Shown here piece after piece: positions 32,859 to 42,358 of a stretch of DNA of 64,000 nucleotides. A model generated the notes under the pieces. It had not been told where the DNA came from and made no database searches. It saw nothing but the letters and a program-made list of their open reading frames with translations. Source of the DNA: Salinarchaeum laminariae (lineage in GTDB: Archaea > Halobacteriota > Halobacteria > Halobacteriales > Salinarchaeaceae); contig NZ_CP096270.1 in assembly GCF_023204835.1 (NCBI RefSeq), positions 372,001-436,000 on the forward strand, written 5' to 3'. Positions within the stretch are counted from its first letter, which is position 1; each line of letters starts with the position of its first letter. The translations under genes were made by a program, and so were the position numbers.

Positions 32859-33444
32859 GCAACCAGTTTGCGTCGTCGATACGAACGCCCTCGTCAACCT
32901 TGCCACCCCGGTCGTCGATAGGCGACCGGTAGCACCGACTGGTGAAGACCCGCTCAGAGCCCTGCTTAGGGCCTACGATGTGCACGTCCCTGCGAGTGTG
33001 CCCAGGGAACTCGCCACGATGACCGGCGACGACAAACTCTTGTCCGCAGCAGCATCGCTTGTCCTGCAAGTGAGTCATCGACTCAACGTTGAGGATGTAA
33101 GAGATCAATTCGACGAATCACTCGAGAACGGGCTTGATCGGGTCGAGTCGGAATGTATCTGGTTGGCCAACGACCGTTCTGCGGACTGTTTCGTTACGGA
33201 CGAGTTCAACACGTCGAACTACCTTTTCGTGGATGTGATGCTCAACGAGCGAAATTCGCTGTTCACGACGCCACATATTCTCTGCTCGCTTGCAAACAAC
33301 GAGATACTCTCTACGGAATACGTCGATATGCTACTCACGTACTTCACCGAGTCGAAGCACTGGGACGAACAGTATACTGCGCTGCTTCGATCTCACCACT
33401 TGCACGATTCATACTGGTCGCTTGGATCGAGAATTCGCGAATAG
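32851..33444 (+). CDS. PIN-domain ribonuclease toxin
   Basis: A 197-residue protein. The N-terminal VCVVDTNALVNLA places the first PIN Asp at residue 10. A middle acidic residue set and the C-terminal ESECIWLANDRSADCFVTDE give the other metal-binding acids, as in VapC-type RNases that cut tRNA or rRNA. The remainder (FNTSNYLFVDVMLNERNSLF) is longer than a minimal VapC. A broken homologue is present at 16512. The gene is coupled to the antitoxin by an eight-base overlap. Confidence 0.82.
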   Translation: MDEQPVCVVDTNALVNLATPVVDRRPVAPTGEDPLRALLRAYDVHVPASVPRELATMTGDDKLLSAAASLVLQVSHRLNVEDVRDQFDESLENGLDRVESECIWLANDRSADCFVTDEFNTSNYLFVDVMLNERNSLFTTPHILCSLANNEILSTEYVDMLLTYFTESKHWDEQYTALLRSHHLHDSYWSLGSRIRE

Positions 33445-33942
33445 ACCAAATAAAGATCGAACGGATGAGAGAGTCTGTGACTGGATTTGAAGAGTTTACA
33501 CTCGTACTGAGGTGTGTCGTCGAAGGGTGAGAACAAGTGCGGAGCGTTGAGTCATTCATCCAAAACGAGGCGCCCATAGCCAGCACCTGTCGGAGCAAAG
33601 CTGGCGCACGGAAGCCAGCACTTGCTCACCGAGTCGAACGGAGGTATCTTTCGTAGAGAGATCGGGAGATCGACCACATGTTCACGAACACCCAGTCCCA
33701 GTGAACTGTCCCTGTGGAGCCGCCGAGTTCGCAATCAGCCCGCAGGCCCGTACGCGGTGTCGATGCGCGGCTCACCCCTCCGACGCAACGACCCATTGCA
33801 AGCCCAGAACCCAAAGCAACGACACAACCCGCAAAACCACCGAACTCGCCCGACAACCGCAACGACACAGTATCGAAGTACACAGCCACACGACCACCCC
33901 CATGCACCGACCCAACCACACACCCCGCAGCAACCACAACTA
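33445..33942. other. Gene-poor stretch, partly C/A-rich
   Basis: No convincing gene. From about 33780 to 33940 the plus strand becomes C- and A-rich and nearly free of T-rich segments, similar to the composition seen at 35.6-37.8 kb. Confidence 0.5.
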
Positions 33943-34137
33943 ATGCCGCTCAAAGTCAGAATCCGCTGCCATTGCGGAGCCTACGTCAGGTGGCTGTACG
34001 ACGAAGACGAAGAGGAAATTCACCCCCAACCATTGACTGGGTGTCCAGCAAAGTCCTGCCGAGAATTTCACGAGCTGACCATCCGTCAAATCAGCGGGGA
34101 AGAAGAAGACCAGCTTCGAAACAAACTGAAACCCTAA
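33943..34137 (+). CDS. Small zinc-finger-like protein
   Basis: A 64-residue protein starting MPLKVRIRCHCGAYVRWLYD, with CHC near residue 9-11 and CPAKSC near 34-39, which could form one zinc site. The middle is acidic (YDEDEEEIHPQ). The ATG is chosen because longer versions run into composition-biased sequence. No family assignment; small Cys-rich proteins of this type are common in haloarchaea. Confidence 0.6.
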   Translation: MPLKVRIRCHCGAYVRWLYDEDEEEIHPQPLTGCPAKSCREFHELTIRQISGEEEDQLRNKLKP

Positions 34138-34229
34138 CCAACGTCTCGATCCGCCGCTCACCAAACGAGTAGCGCGCTGGACAACGAAGGCCGGGAGAGC
34201 GTCGCACTGGTGCCGGCGTTCGAAGCCCG
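34138..34229. other. Short spacer
   Basis: I see nothing here beyond the end of the decayed PAS gene. Confidence 0.4.
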
Positions 34230-34579
34230 TTCGGAGTGAGAGAACGACAGAGCAGCCTGGCTACTCGTCGGCCGATCCCGACGACACCGACGATCGTCCC
34301 GGCATCTTCGGCGGGCACACCTAGATACTCGTCTGGAAGCACCCCGTCGTCGCTGATCACGAGATCGGCTTCCACGACGACTCGCTCACCATCCTCGAGA
34401 ATCCGCTCGATTTCGCCTTCGATCTCGGCATTCGTATCGTCGTCGAACAGATCCATCGGCGACAACTCCCGAATTTCCAAGGAGGAAGAGTACCCGGTGA
34501 CCGTCTCGAACCGGTCGTTCCACCGAACGTACGTGAAGTCGTCGTCGATGACGGAGAACAGGGAATCTGCCGAGTTCAA
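34230..34579 (-). pseudogene. PAS-domain fragment of a sensor protein
   Basis: The minus strand encodes SLFSVIDDDFTYVRWNDRFE followed by TVTGYSSSEIRELSP-like sequence, DLFDDDTNAEIEGEIERIL and GVVGIGRRV, the order of one haloarchaeal PAS domain. The residues before and after are unrelated, so only one domain remains. No kinase or HTH domain follows. The ORF continues past the domain in composition-biased sequence that looks non-coding. Confidence 0.6.
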
Positions 34580-34913
34580 CGCCGACTCGAGGAACGGTTA
34601 CTCGCGGCGAAACGCAGCTTCGCGAATGCACACCGCGTAGTGAACACGTAGCTCGAACTGAAGTATCGCCGTCGCGAAAACCCCCATCGTCACCGATCCC
34701 GATGAGTCTGACTGGCCACGATCGTTGCGTGCGCGCTGCTACGACCCTCACCGCTGCGACCCTCCCAGCGAGGGAACAAGCGGGAGAAACACCGGTGAAG
34801 AGCGAGTGGTCAAAGTACGCTGCCGATCCACGGAAAGAGCGATCGGAATAGCAGGATCCGCGTTCAGTACAAGCGCAGGAGCTACCAGTTGAGAACTGCC
34901 AAGCAGCCCGAAA

Positions 34914-35600
34914 TCAACGAGGAATTTCACCAGTCATAACATAATAATCATGTTGGGGCTCCCGGCCCCAGAGCACCGAATCCATGAGCTCGTCGTGCCC
35001 ATACTCGACGGCCTGCAGGCCTGCGTCGACGAGGACCTCGCGCATTTCCTCAGGCGGTTTCCCGTCGTACAACGGGAGATCGCCGTGGACCGCCTCGTAT
35101 TCATCCCACGGTTCAGCGTGGTCCCAGTAGCCCTCAATCAGCAAAATTCGCCCGCCCGGTTCGACCACCCGTTTCCACTCGCTGAGTGCCGTCTCGGGAT
35201 TCGGAAGGGTCCAAACGAGATGGCGAGCCGTCACCAGGTCAAACGCGTTGTCAGGAAGCGCGAGCGCCTCTGCATCACCACGATAGAACGCAACCGGCAG
35301 ATCTGCACGCCGGGCCTTCACGCGGGCACGCTCGAGCATCTCCGGAGCGAAATCCACCCCGATCACAGCATGACCCAGTTCTGCCAATAATATCGAGACA
35401 ACGCCCGTCCCACAGCCGACATCGAGTACGGCAAGAGAGTCGTCGCCGGCCCACTCACGCAACACTGCCAGCCAACGGTCGTGTTGCTCGGCAGAGTGAA
35501 TGCCGTGTTGGCTTTCCCCATCGAACGTCGCTGCCCGGCCATTCCAATGCTGTTGGACGAGCTCTTTGACCGTTTCATCGGCCCGGTCTGACTCCGTCAT
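34914..35600 (-). CDS. Class I SAM-dependent methyltransferase
   Basis: A 228-residue methyltransferase. Motif I is LAVLDVGCGTGVVSILLAEL (about 58-77), VIGVDFAPEMLERAR is motif II, GDAEALALPDNAFDLVTARH the post-motif II and IV region, and VVEPGGRILLIEGYW the last strand. It belongs to the UbiE/Methyltransf_11 group; similar haloarchaeal proteins methylate small molecules or cofactors. The start is the ATG giving MTESDRADET; the extension before it has no motif. No operon partner, so the substrate cannot be assigned. Confidence 0.85.
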   Translation of the reverse strand: MTESDRADETVKELVQQHWNGRAATFDGESQHGIHSAEQHDRWLAVLREWAGDDSLAVLDVGCGTGVVSILLAELGHAVIGVDFAPEMLERARVKARRADLPVAFYRGDAEALALPDNAFDLVTARHLVWTLPNPETALSEWKRVVEPGGRILLIEGYWDHAEPWDEYEAVHGDLPLYDGKPPEEMREVLVDAGLQAVEYGHDELMDSVLWGREPQHDYYVMTGEIPR

Positions 35601-36582
35601 GAATGGCCCCTCACTCCTAATAGTCACCCTGCTGCTTCGACAAGAATCTGAGGGACAGAACAATGCAACGCCCACCAACCCCGACTCACCGCCGCCCAGA
35701 GAGCCTCACCACTGTCCCCCTGCAACGGAGAGTCCTTCGACAGTCGATCCGGCGCCTCAACACTCGCTGCAACGGCGGGCTGCCCCTCGAAGACACACCA
35801 GTCACTCACCCGGCTGAGTCACTCACAGCAGCGAGCCAACGCGCCATATCTCCCCCAGTAAACAGACCGCTGCGATAGAACTGCACCACCCGCAATCCCC
35901 ACGCCACAATCACCCCTCCGGAACGGTCGGCCTGTGAATCCGGTCGCCGTGATCACCGCACGAGCGTTCTCCCCGCTGTTCCCCTCGGCCCTCCTCCTCG
36001 CACTGTGTAACTCGGCCTCGCGTCACTCAACGGCTCTACACACACATTCACACAACCCGTTACGCAGATTCACACGCAGCTCACACGGGTGAACCGCGTG
36101 AGTACAATCCACAAAAACCCCGTAATCAACTAGATTGCTGTCCCTCACACCCCACCTACACCGTCAAACGCACCCAAATACACACCCATCTCACACACGA
36201 CTCACCAGGCTACTCGGGGACAGGCAACACTCCAAAAAACGGCCAACCGACAATAATCAGAAACACAGCAAAACCCCACTGCATCAGCCTGCGCCGCCAC
36301 AATCCCAAGTACACCATACTCCAGCCGCAACACACTCGCACCACTCACAAGCCTCGCACCTACCAGGGCTCACCGCTCACCCACGCAGTGCTTGCTCCAA
36401 ACGCAGTCACTGACACTCGCCTTGCACAGCCTCACAAGCGGTACTGAGACAAGGCTCACAAGCCACTTGCTCCACAGGTCGCCCCGCAGTCGCTCGCCTC
36501 ACAACCCCCCAGATCCACTGAAAAACCCGCACTCAATCCAATCCACCAAACATCCTACCACAACAGTGGCCGCCCAGACCAG
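35601..36582. other. Gene-poor, C/A-rich and G-poor stretch
   Basis: The plus strand here is strikingly poor in G (for example CACACCCCACCTACACCGTC around 36147), so long open frames arise on it by composition alone. I see no gene with recognisable motifs except the short minus-strand ORF listed at 36210. Confidence 0.6.
36210..36317 (-). CDS. Possible 35-residue membrane miniprotein
   Basis: MVYLGLWRRRLMQWGFAVFL followed by IIVGWPFFGVLPVPE and a stop. The WRRR turn and a hydrophobic helix of about 18 residues are typical of short membrane proteins. Codon use matches the minus strand of this tract. There is no other support, and it could be accidental. Confidence 0.3.
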   Translation of the reverse strand: MVYLGLWRRRLMQWGFAVFLIIVGWPFFGVLPVPE

Positions 36583-37491
36583 TCACCACTTCCCATTCGC
36601 ATCATAATGCTCGATGAACCAATCAGCAACCACCTCCGGCCCAGCCTCGAACACACCAGTGATCGTCTGCGCCAAATCACCCGCCTCACCACGACCCTCA
36701 TTCAACGATTTGCTCCGCCACAACTTCCGCGTCACCGCCGCAGCCGAAACATTCGAATACGGCTTGCTAAACACACCACCATCCAACGAGTACTCACCGG
36801 CATTAGACAGCATATTGAAAAACCGGCACATCGTCCCACGATCCTCAAACACCCACAGCACATTCCGATCCGACGCGCTGTACGCACGCCACTTCGCCGT
36901 CCACTGCGCAGAATTATGCGTATCCGTCAACACCTCAACGCTCCAATCAGGCCAATCACCACGCCGTCGAATCACTAAATCCGCGACCTCACCATCACCC
37001 CCCGACGACGGGTAAAACTCCACACCAGCACACCACGCCAACATACCCAACGACGCAGCAGCAACCTCAACACCCTTCCGGTGCAGCAACAACTCATTCG
37101 GATCCCCGAAAATCGGCCCGTCCGCCCCCTCGCCAGCCCACTCCGGCCGCAAATCCAACGCCTCCACACGCGGCCGAAACATATCACGAATCGCCCGCAA
37201 CGCCGTCTCACTCAACACCCAATCGATCTTCCGCCGACAAATATACTCCTCGCGCAACAACCCGCGCTCCAACAACTCATCATGCGCAGGCTCATGCCAT
37301 CGATACTCCTCCGACTCCCACGCCCGAAACATCTCCTCCATCCGCATCTCGTGATCGGTCCCCATCCGATACTGCTCGCCATCAATCCCCAGCGGCTTCC
37401 CATTATACCACCACGCCGCCAAAAACAAAATGTCCACCTGCTCCGCGTTCAACTCATAATACCTCGCTTGCTCAGGGTAATCCAATGCCAT
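36583..37491 (-). CDS. Unknown protein, family member C (paralog of 17256 and 18161)
   Basis: A 302-residue protein with the same blocks as the tandem pair at 17.3-19.0 kb: WWYNGKPLG, MGTDHEMRMEEM, YICRRKIDWVLS, NELLLHRKGVEVAA, DLVIRR, WSVEVLT, AKWRAY, VLWVFEDRGTMCRFFN and TITGVFEA. It is about equally distant from A and B. It stands alone in a region of unusual base composition; the strand is G- and T-rich. The start is the ATG giving MALDYPEQARYYEL; a TATA-like TATTTA lies about 27 bases upstream. Longer readings add a spurious hydrophobic leader. The function is unknown. Confidence 0.7.
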   Translation of the reverse strand: MALDYPEQARYYELNAEQVDILFLAAWWYNGKPLGIDGEQYRMGTDHEMRMEEMFRAWESEEYRWHEPAHDELLERGLLREEYICRRKIDWVLSETALRAIRDMFRPRVEALDLRPEWAGEGADGPIFGDPNELLLHRKGVEVAAASLGMLAWCAGVEFYPSSGGDGEVADLVIRRRGDWPDWSVEVLTDTHNSAQWTAKWRAYSASDRNVLWVFEDRGTMCRFFNMLSNAGEYSLDGGVFSKPYSNVSAAAVTRKLWRSKSLNEGRGEAGDLAQTITGVFEAGPEVVADWFIEHYDANGKW

Positions 37492-38119
37492 CACCTCCTC
37501 ATCCTGAACTGCCCGGTAAATAGCTACGCAAACCACCGACGCCCCACCCGCAGCAACAGACACCCTCCGAAAAACCACGCCTGCAATACGACAACCGAAA
37601 AAACAAAAACACAATGTCACCACCACGATCACCGCCGAACCCCGCCTTCCAGCGCGGCAGACCAACGTGAGGCAACCCAACAACGCCACCCACAACCCAC
37701 ACCACCAGACCACCACATCAATCGCCCACGCCCCACACCACCCACCAACCCTCAAGAAAACAAGTCAAAAAACAAAAACAACAACACCACTCAGCCACTG
37801 ACCGAAGCACTAGCCACCCCATGGGGGAGACAACAATCTGGATGATTACGAGGAATTCAAAAGCCTCTAGTTGGCTTCTTCAAACACTCTGGTTGCTCTG
37901 AATCTGCGTATTGGCCTAAGACAAGGGTGTGTAGAGTTGGTGGCGGACGTTCGACGGCATCATACACAGATCGTATCGAATTTGTTAGATGTATTTGCCT
38001 AGTTTGGTCGGTCGTTCAGCAGGTAGAGTAGATTGATAATATGATCGTACCGGAACCGATCCCCGAAAGTTCGACGCGCGTCTCCGCCGATAGCCGCCCA
38101 CGCCAGCGGGCCCCGCGGA
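37492..38119. other. Boundary between accessory region and core-like sequence
   Basis: No gene. Up to about 37760 the sequence is C/A-rich; then comes a run of A-rich sequence (CAAAAAACAAAAACAACAAC), then ordinary composition from about 37850 onward. I find no tRNA or integrase that would mark an attachment site. Confidence 0.5.
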
Positions 38120-40867
38120 TCAGTCCTCGCCAGTCAGCGCCGCCGACCGCGATTCGTCTCCGATCTCCGCCATCACCCGCTCGTGGAACTCCTGTAACAC
38201 TGCGCTCTCGTCTTCGGCCAGCACCACGTCACTGGCCGCGAGCGTCGCCAGACCGAAGGCAGCGGGCGAGGGCGTGTCGACGGTGAACTGCTCGATCGTC
38301 AGATCGCCGGCCTGCACGCGCTGGCAGGCCCACTCGATGCCAGCGACGTGGAGTTTGTCCTCGAGGATCTCGCGGTAGGTCTCCTCGATGACGGCGAACT
38401 CCTCGAGCCCCTCGGCGAAGGAGAGCAACATTTCACTGGAGACCTGCTGCTCGCTCGCGGATTTTTCATAGCCCTTGTACCGTTTCAGGATGAGCAGCGA
38501 GCGCGTCGCGTTGATTCTGAAGTAACGCTGGAGGAGGTCGGTACCCTCGAGCGACGCCCGGAGATCCTCGCGAACCGCTGCGGGGTCGAGGTCCTCGAGC
38601 AGCCCCTGGAGGTCGACCTTCCGGTTCAGCGGCATCGAGAGGGTAAAGCCGGTGTCCGCGACCGCGATCGAGACGTTCGCACCGGTCACCTGCGCACAGC
38701 GGTAGGCGAGCAGGCGCGAGAGTCCGTCGTTGAACCGCCGGCCGTAGCAGGAGCGGACGTGGTAGTGCCGGCTGTAATCGTCCTGGTCGCGTTCGACCTC
38801 GACGACGAGCCGGTCCGGCGTGCTGACGCTCTCCGCCCCGGCGAACTCGAGTTGCGTTTCGAAGAAGCGCACCAGCGCCCTGACGGTGTTGTCGTCGAGC
38901 GGGAACTCCCGGAGCCACGTCCGGGCCGCTGCTGGCCCCCGGTTCTCGAGGACCTCGGTCAGGGACTGCTGGAAAGTCAGGATCTCCCGGCCGAGGTCGA
39001 AGGAGAGGGGCAGGCGTTCGGAGTACCAGGAGGGCACCGTCGGCCGCGAACTCGTCGGATCGACGTACACCTTCGAGCCGCGCCGGTAGCGGTACTCGAA
39101 ACGATCGCCACCGAGGACGAACACGTCGCCGGGATCGAGCGTGTCGAGGTAGCCCTCGTCGAGCTGGCCGACCCACTCGTCGCTCCCGCGAGTCACCACC
39201 TGGCAGGTGAACGAATCCGGGATCGTCCCGATGTTCGTCATGTAGATGACGCGCGCCAGCCGGCCGCGTTTCCCGATCAGCCGCCGGCCGACGTCGTACT
39301 CCTCGTAGTGGTGCGGGCCGTCCGGCGGGTCGTTCTCGTCCCGCCAGATCTTCGCGTAGACGTTCCGGTCTTCCAGGTCGTCGTACTCGGCGCGGAGATA
39401 GCGCACGAGCTGCTCCCACTGGGCGTCGTCGTAGTTCCGGTAGGGATAGGCGCTACGCAGGATCCCGACGACCTCCGACTCGGGCCGGGGGCCGTTGATC
39501 GCCATCCCGTAGACCTGCTGGGCGGCGACGTCCTGGGGGTTCTCCGGAATCGAGACGGAGTCGACGAACCCCTCCTCGGCCTTCTTGAGCATGACCGCAC
39601 ACTCGATCAGCTCGTCGCGATCGAGCGCGATCATCCGCCCGGTCACGGTCTGCCCGACGCGGTGGCCGGCCCGCCCGACGCGCTGGAGCAGCTCCGCGAC
39701 CGACTTCGGCGAGCCGACCTGCACGACCATGTCCACGTGGGGCATGTCGATCCCCAGCGCGAGGCTCGTCGAGGAGGTGACCACGTCGAGGTCGCCGTCC
39801 TTGAGCCCCTGCTCGATCCCTTCCCGTCGCTCCCGGGAGAGGCTGCCGTGGTGACAGCCAGAGCTCTCCTCGTCGTACGCGTCGTAGCGTTCGCGGAGGG
39901 TCTGCAGCACGCGCTCGGCGCCCGACCGGGTGTTCGTGAAGACGATCGTGTTGGTGTTGGCGCCGATGAGTTCGTGCAAGCGGTCGTAGAAGCGGCCGGT
40001 AACTGCCTCCCGCGGCGTCCCGATCAGGTCGTCGGTCGGACACTCGAGCGCGAGGTCGAACTCCCGGGCGAAGCGGGTGTCGACGATCTCGACGTCACGG
40101 TGGGGACCGCCCGGTTCTCGCTGCCCGACGAGGAACTCACCCACCGCTTCCAGGGGCTCGATCGTCGCCGAGCAGCCGATCCGCGTGGGCGAGCCGTGGG
40201 CGAGGTGTTCGAGCCGCTCCAGCGAGACCGAGAGGTGGGTGCCACGCTTGCCGTCGGCGAGCGCGTGGATTTCGTCGACGATCACGTACTCGACCGAGCG
40301 CAGTTTCTCCTTGAACTTCGGCGAGTTCAGCAAGATCGCGAGCGTCTCCGGTGTCGTGTTGAGGATGTGGGGCGTCTCCTCGAGCATCCGCTGTCGCGCG
40401 GCGTCGTCGGTGTCGCCGTGGCGGATCGCGTGGCGGATCTCGACGGGATCGTCGTCCTGTGCGGCCAGTTCGTCGCTGATCCCCTCGAGTGGCTCCGTGA
40501 GGTTTCGGTGGATGTCGTTGGCCAGTGACTTCAGCGGCGAGACGTACAGACAGTAGACCTCGTTGTCGAGCCGGTCTGCCCGTCCTTTCCGGATCAGGTC
40601 GTCGATGACGGCCGTGAACGAGGCGAGCGTCTTGCCCGAACCGGTCGGCGCGCAGATGAGCGCGTTCTCGCCGTCGAGCACGTGCGGGATCGCCTCCTCC
40701 TGTGGCGGCGTGAAGAAGCCGCCGTTCTCGGGGACGAACTCGCCGAACTCCCGGATCCACCACTGGCGCACCGCAGGGTCGAGCCGATCGAGGAGATCGG
40801 CGTCGGACACCCGGTGCTCCTCGGGGTCGAATCCGGTCGCGGCGGCGAAGCCGTCCCGCCAGTCCAT
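38120..40867 (-). CDS. Lhr-type DEAD/DEAH superfamily 2 helicase
   Basis: A 915-residue Lhr-core helicase. It has the Walker A region ALICAPTGSGKTLASF, motif II VIVDEIHALADGKRGTH (DEIH), motif IV/V regions TSSTSLALGIDMPHVDMV and motif VI AELLQRVGRAGHR. Then come the Lhr-specific winged-helix/beta-barrel region (GDVFVLGGDRFEYRYRRGSK) and C-terminal DUF4145-free helices. Lhr enzymes unwind or anneal DNA:RNA hybrids during repair. The start is the ATG giving MDWRDGFAAATGFDPEE; 46 codons upstream in frame look non-coding. It is the first core-like gene and reads leftward into the accessory region. Confidence 0.92.
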   Translation of the reverse strand: MDWRDGFAAATGFDPEEHRVSDADLLDRLDPAVRQWWIREFGEFVPENGGFFTPPQEEAIPHVLDGENALICAPTGSGKTLASFTAVIDDLIRKGRADRLDNEVYCLYVSPLKSLANDIHRNLTEPLEGISDELAAQDDDPVEIRHAIRHGDTDDAARQRMLEETPHILNTTPETLAILLNSPKFKEKLRSVEYVIVDEIHALADGKRGTHLSVSLERLEHLAHGSPTRIGCSATIEPLEAVGEFLVGQREPGGPHRDVEIVDTRFAREFDLALECPTDDLIGTPREAVTGRFYDRLHELIGANTNTIVFTNTRSGAERVLQTLRERYDAYDEESSGCHHGSLSRERREGIEQGLKDGDLDVVTSSTSLALGIDMPHVDMVVQVGSPKSVAELLQRVGRAGHRVGQTVTGRMIALDRDELIECAVMLKKAEEGFVDSVSIPENPQDVAAQQVYGMAINGPRPESEVVGILRSAYPYRNYDDAQWEQLVRYLRAEYDDLEDRNVYAKIWRDENDPPDGPHHYEEYDVGRRLIGKRGRLARVIYMTNIGTIPDSFTCQVVTRGSDEWVGQLDEGYLDTLDPGDVFVLGGDRFEYRYRRGSKVYVDPTSSRPTVPSWYSERLPLSFDLGREILTFQQSLTEVLENRGPAAARTWLREFPLDDNTVRALVRFFETQLEFAGAESVSTPDRLVVEVERDQDDYSRHYHVRSCYGRRFNDGLSRLLAYRCAQVTGANVSIAVADTGFTLSMPLNRKVDLQGLLEDLDPAAVREDLRASLEGTDLLQRYFRINATRSLLILKRYKGYEKSASEQQVSSEMLLSFAEGLEEFAVIEETYREILEDKLHVAGIEWACQRVQAGDLTIEQFTVDTPSPAAFGLATLAASDVVLAEDESAVLQEFHERVMAEIGDESRSAALTGED

Positions 40868-41081
40868 CGAGACGTGTTCGGGGTTCGATGGGTAAGACGA
40901 TTCGCCCCCCGGAGTGGAAGTGATACACGCAGGTGGGAACCATCCGCAGACGGCGTGTAGGGAGCGGGTATCGAGCTGACCGCAATGCGGAGGCGATCTG
41001 GTCACAGCGAGAGAAATTGGACGCTGTCGAAGTGGCGCGCACGCGACCGTCGGCCCCTATTTTGTACCCGTGGGTCGTAGG

Positions 41082-41996
41082 ATGCCTGTGAGCACGGAGA
41101 CCGAAACCGACTCCGCGACGGTGCTCGCCGACCTCGAACTCTCCCGGAGCCTCACGATCCAGTGGGCGGTCGTCGGGACGATGGGCGTCGGCGTCGCACT
41201 CGGCGCGTTCAGCGCCATCTACCAGCTGGCGACCGGCGAGACGGCGTCGTACGTTCCCATCTCTGGCGGGGTCGAGTGGTGGATCGGCCCGCTGACCGCC
41301 CTCGCGGTGATCGCTCTCACGATCGCCATTATCGTCCCCCACGAGTGGCTGCACGGCCTGGCGATCCGGTACTACGGCGGCGAGCCGCGCTACGGCGTCG
41401 GCCTCGCCCACTTCGTTCTCCCGTACGCGTACGCGACGACCGACCACCGGTTCAGCCGGAACGAGTTCGTCGTCGTGGCGCTGACGCCGCTGATCGTCGT
41501 GACGTTGATCGGCGTCCCACTGATGGTGATCTTCGAGTGGGGCTGGCTCGCTCTTCCGCTCGCGGCGAACGCTGGCGGCGCAGTCGGCGATCTGTGGATG
41601 GCGATGGTGTTGCTCGGCTACCCATCGCACGTCCAGGCCGAGGACCATACGACGGGAATTCGCATCCTCGGTCGGCCGGGCGACGAGCCGCGCGACCTGC
41701 CGATGACGCGGGCGGCCTGGGACGCACTGGTCGGCGCGGCCGTCGTGACGATCGGCACCCTCGTCGTCCTGAGCCTCGGTGGTCTGTTCGTCCTCGACGC
41801 GATCGGCGCCGAATCGTTCACCGCCGGAACGCCGGGGACGCCGACCTTCCTCTTCGAGTACGTCAACACGCCCGAGGAAATCTCCGTCAGCGTCGGCTCT
41901 GGCGTGCTGGTGCTGGGCGCGCTCCTCGGGCTGTGCTACTCCTTCGTCCGGAGCTATCTGCGGGTGCGAACGCCCGCCCCCTGGGAGGGAGCGTGA
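41082..41996 (+). CDS. DUF3267-type membrane metalloprotease-like protein
   Basis: A 304-residue membrane protein with about six hydrophobic segments and a zinc-protease motif in the third, PHEWLHGLAIRYYGG (HEWLH, of HExxH type). DUF3267 proteins are site-2-like putative metalloproteases of unknown substrate. The start is the ATG giving MPVSTETETDSATV; an upstream ATG four codons earlier is possible. The gene is divergent from the helicase. Confidence 0.75.
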   Translation: MPVSTETETDSATVLADLELSRSLTIQWAVVGTMGVGVALGAFSAIYQLATGETASYVPISGGVEWWIGPLTALAVIALTIAIIVPHEWLHGLAIRYYGGEPRYGVGLAHFVLPYAYATTDHRFSRNEFVVVALTPLIVVTLIGVPLMVIFEWGWLALPLAANAGGAVGDLWMAMVLLGYPSHVQAEDHTTGIRILGRPGDEPRDLPMTRAAWDALVGAAVVTIGTLVVLSLGGLFVLDAIGAESFTAGTPGTPTFLFEYVNTPEEISVSVGSGVLVLGALLGLCYSFVRSYLRVRTPAPWEGA

Positions 41997-42041
41997 GTCG
42001 GTTGCGCTAGCTCGGCCGCCGTGCCTCCACAACGTTTGTAT

Positions 42042-42056
42042 ACATTGCAGACATTG
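42042..42056 (+). promoter_or_regulatory. Direct ACATTG repeat upstream of the TA pair
   Basis: ACATTG occurs at 42042 and 42051, nine bases apart, within GTTTGTATACATTGCAGACA, just before the antitoxin ATG at 42065. It may be an operator overlapping the TATA region. Confidence 0.35.
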
Positions 42057-42064
42057 TAAACAAC

Positions 42065-42355
42065 ATGGGGACGATCTCCGCTCGCGTACCGGACGACCTC
42101 GAAGACGAACTGGAGGCCTATCTGGAGGCCGAACAGTTCGACCGCAGCACTGCCGTGCGGAAGCTGCTCGCCGAGGGACTCGACTCGTGGCGAAAGGAGC
42201 GGGCGCTCGACTTGCTGAAGGCTGGCGAGGTCTCGTTCGCCCGCGCCGCCGAGATCGCCGACGTGTCGGTGTGGGATTTCGCCAAGCTCGCGGAGGAACG
42301 AGACGTTACCTGGGTGGGCGGCGACCACCTCGCCGAGGACCTCGACGAGCTCTGA
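42065..42355 (+). CDS. UPF0175-family antitoxin
   Basis: A 96-residue protein. The N-terminus ISARVPDDLEDELEAYLEAE is followed by STAVRKLLAEGLDSWRKERA and SFARAAEIADVSVWDFAKLA, matching UPF0175. The first half is a ribbon-helix-helix-like DNA-binding unit and the second a helical segment. It precedes a DUF3368 PIN gene by three bases, the usual arrangement. Confidence 0.85.
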   Translation: MGTISARVPDDLEDELEAYLEAEQFDRSTAVRKLLAEGLDSWRKERALDLLKAGEVSFARAAEIADVSVWDFAKLAEERDVTWVGGDHLAEDLDEL

Positions 42356-42358
42356 GCA

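Noticed and set aside
34386..34751. Minus-strand frame overlapping the PAS relic in another frame
   Set aside because: The PAS residues are in the other frame; this one is Arg-rich and lacks motifs.
35640..36607. Several plus-strand open frames rich in His, Thr, Pro and Ser
   Set aside because: The tract is G-poor on that strand, so stop codons are rare by composition. No conserved motif.
37492..37755. 88-residue hydrophobic N-terminal extension of the third unknown paralog
   Set aside because: The paralogs A and B start at the equivalent of 37491, and the extension is translated from composition-biased upstream sequence.
38348..40528. A 726-codon open frame on the plus strand opposite the Lhr helicase
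   Set aside because: It is a GC-rich antisense shadow: the minus strand has all helicase motifs, and the plus-strand translation has no domain and a biased composition.
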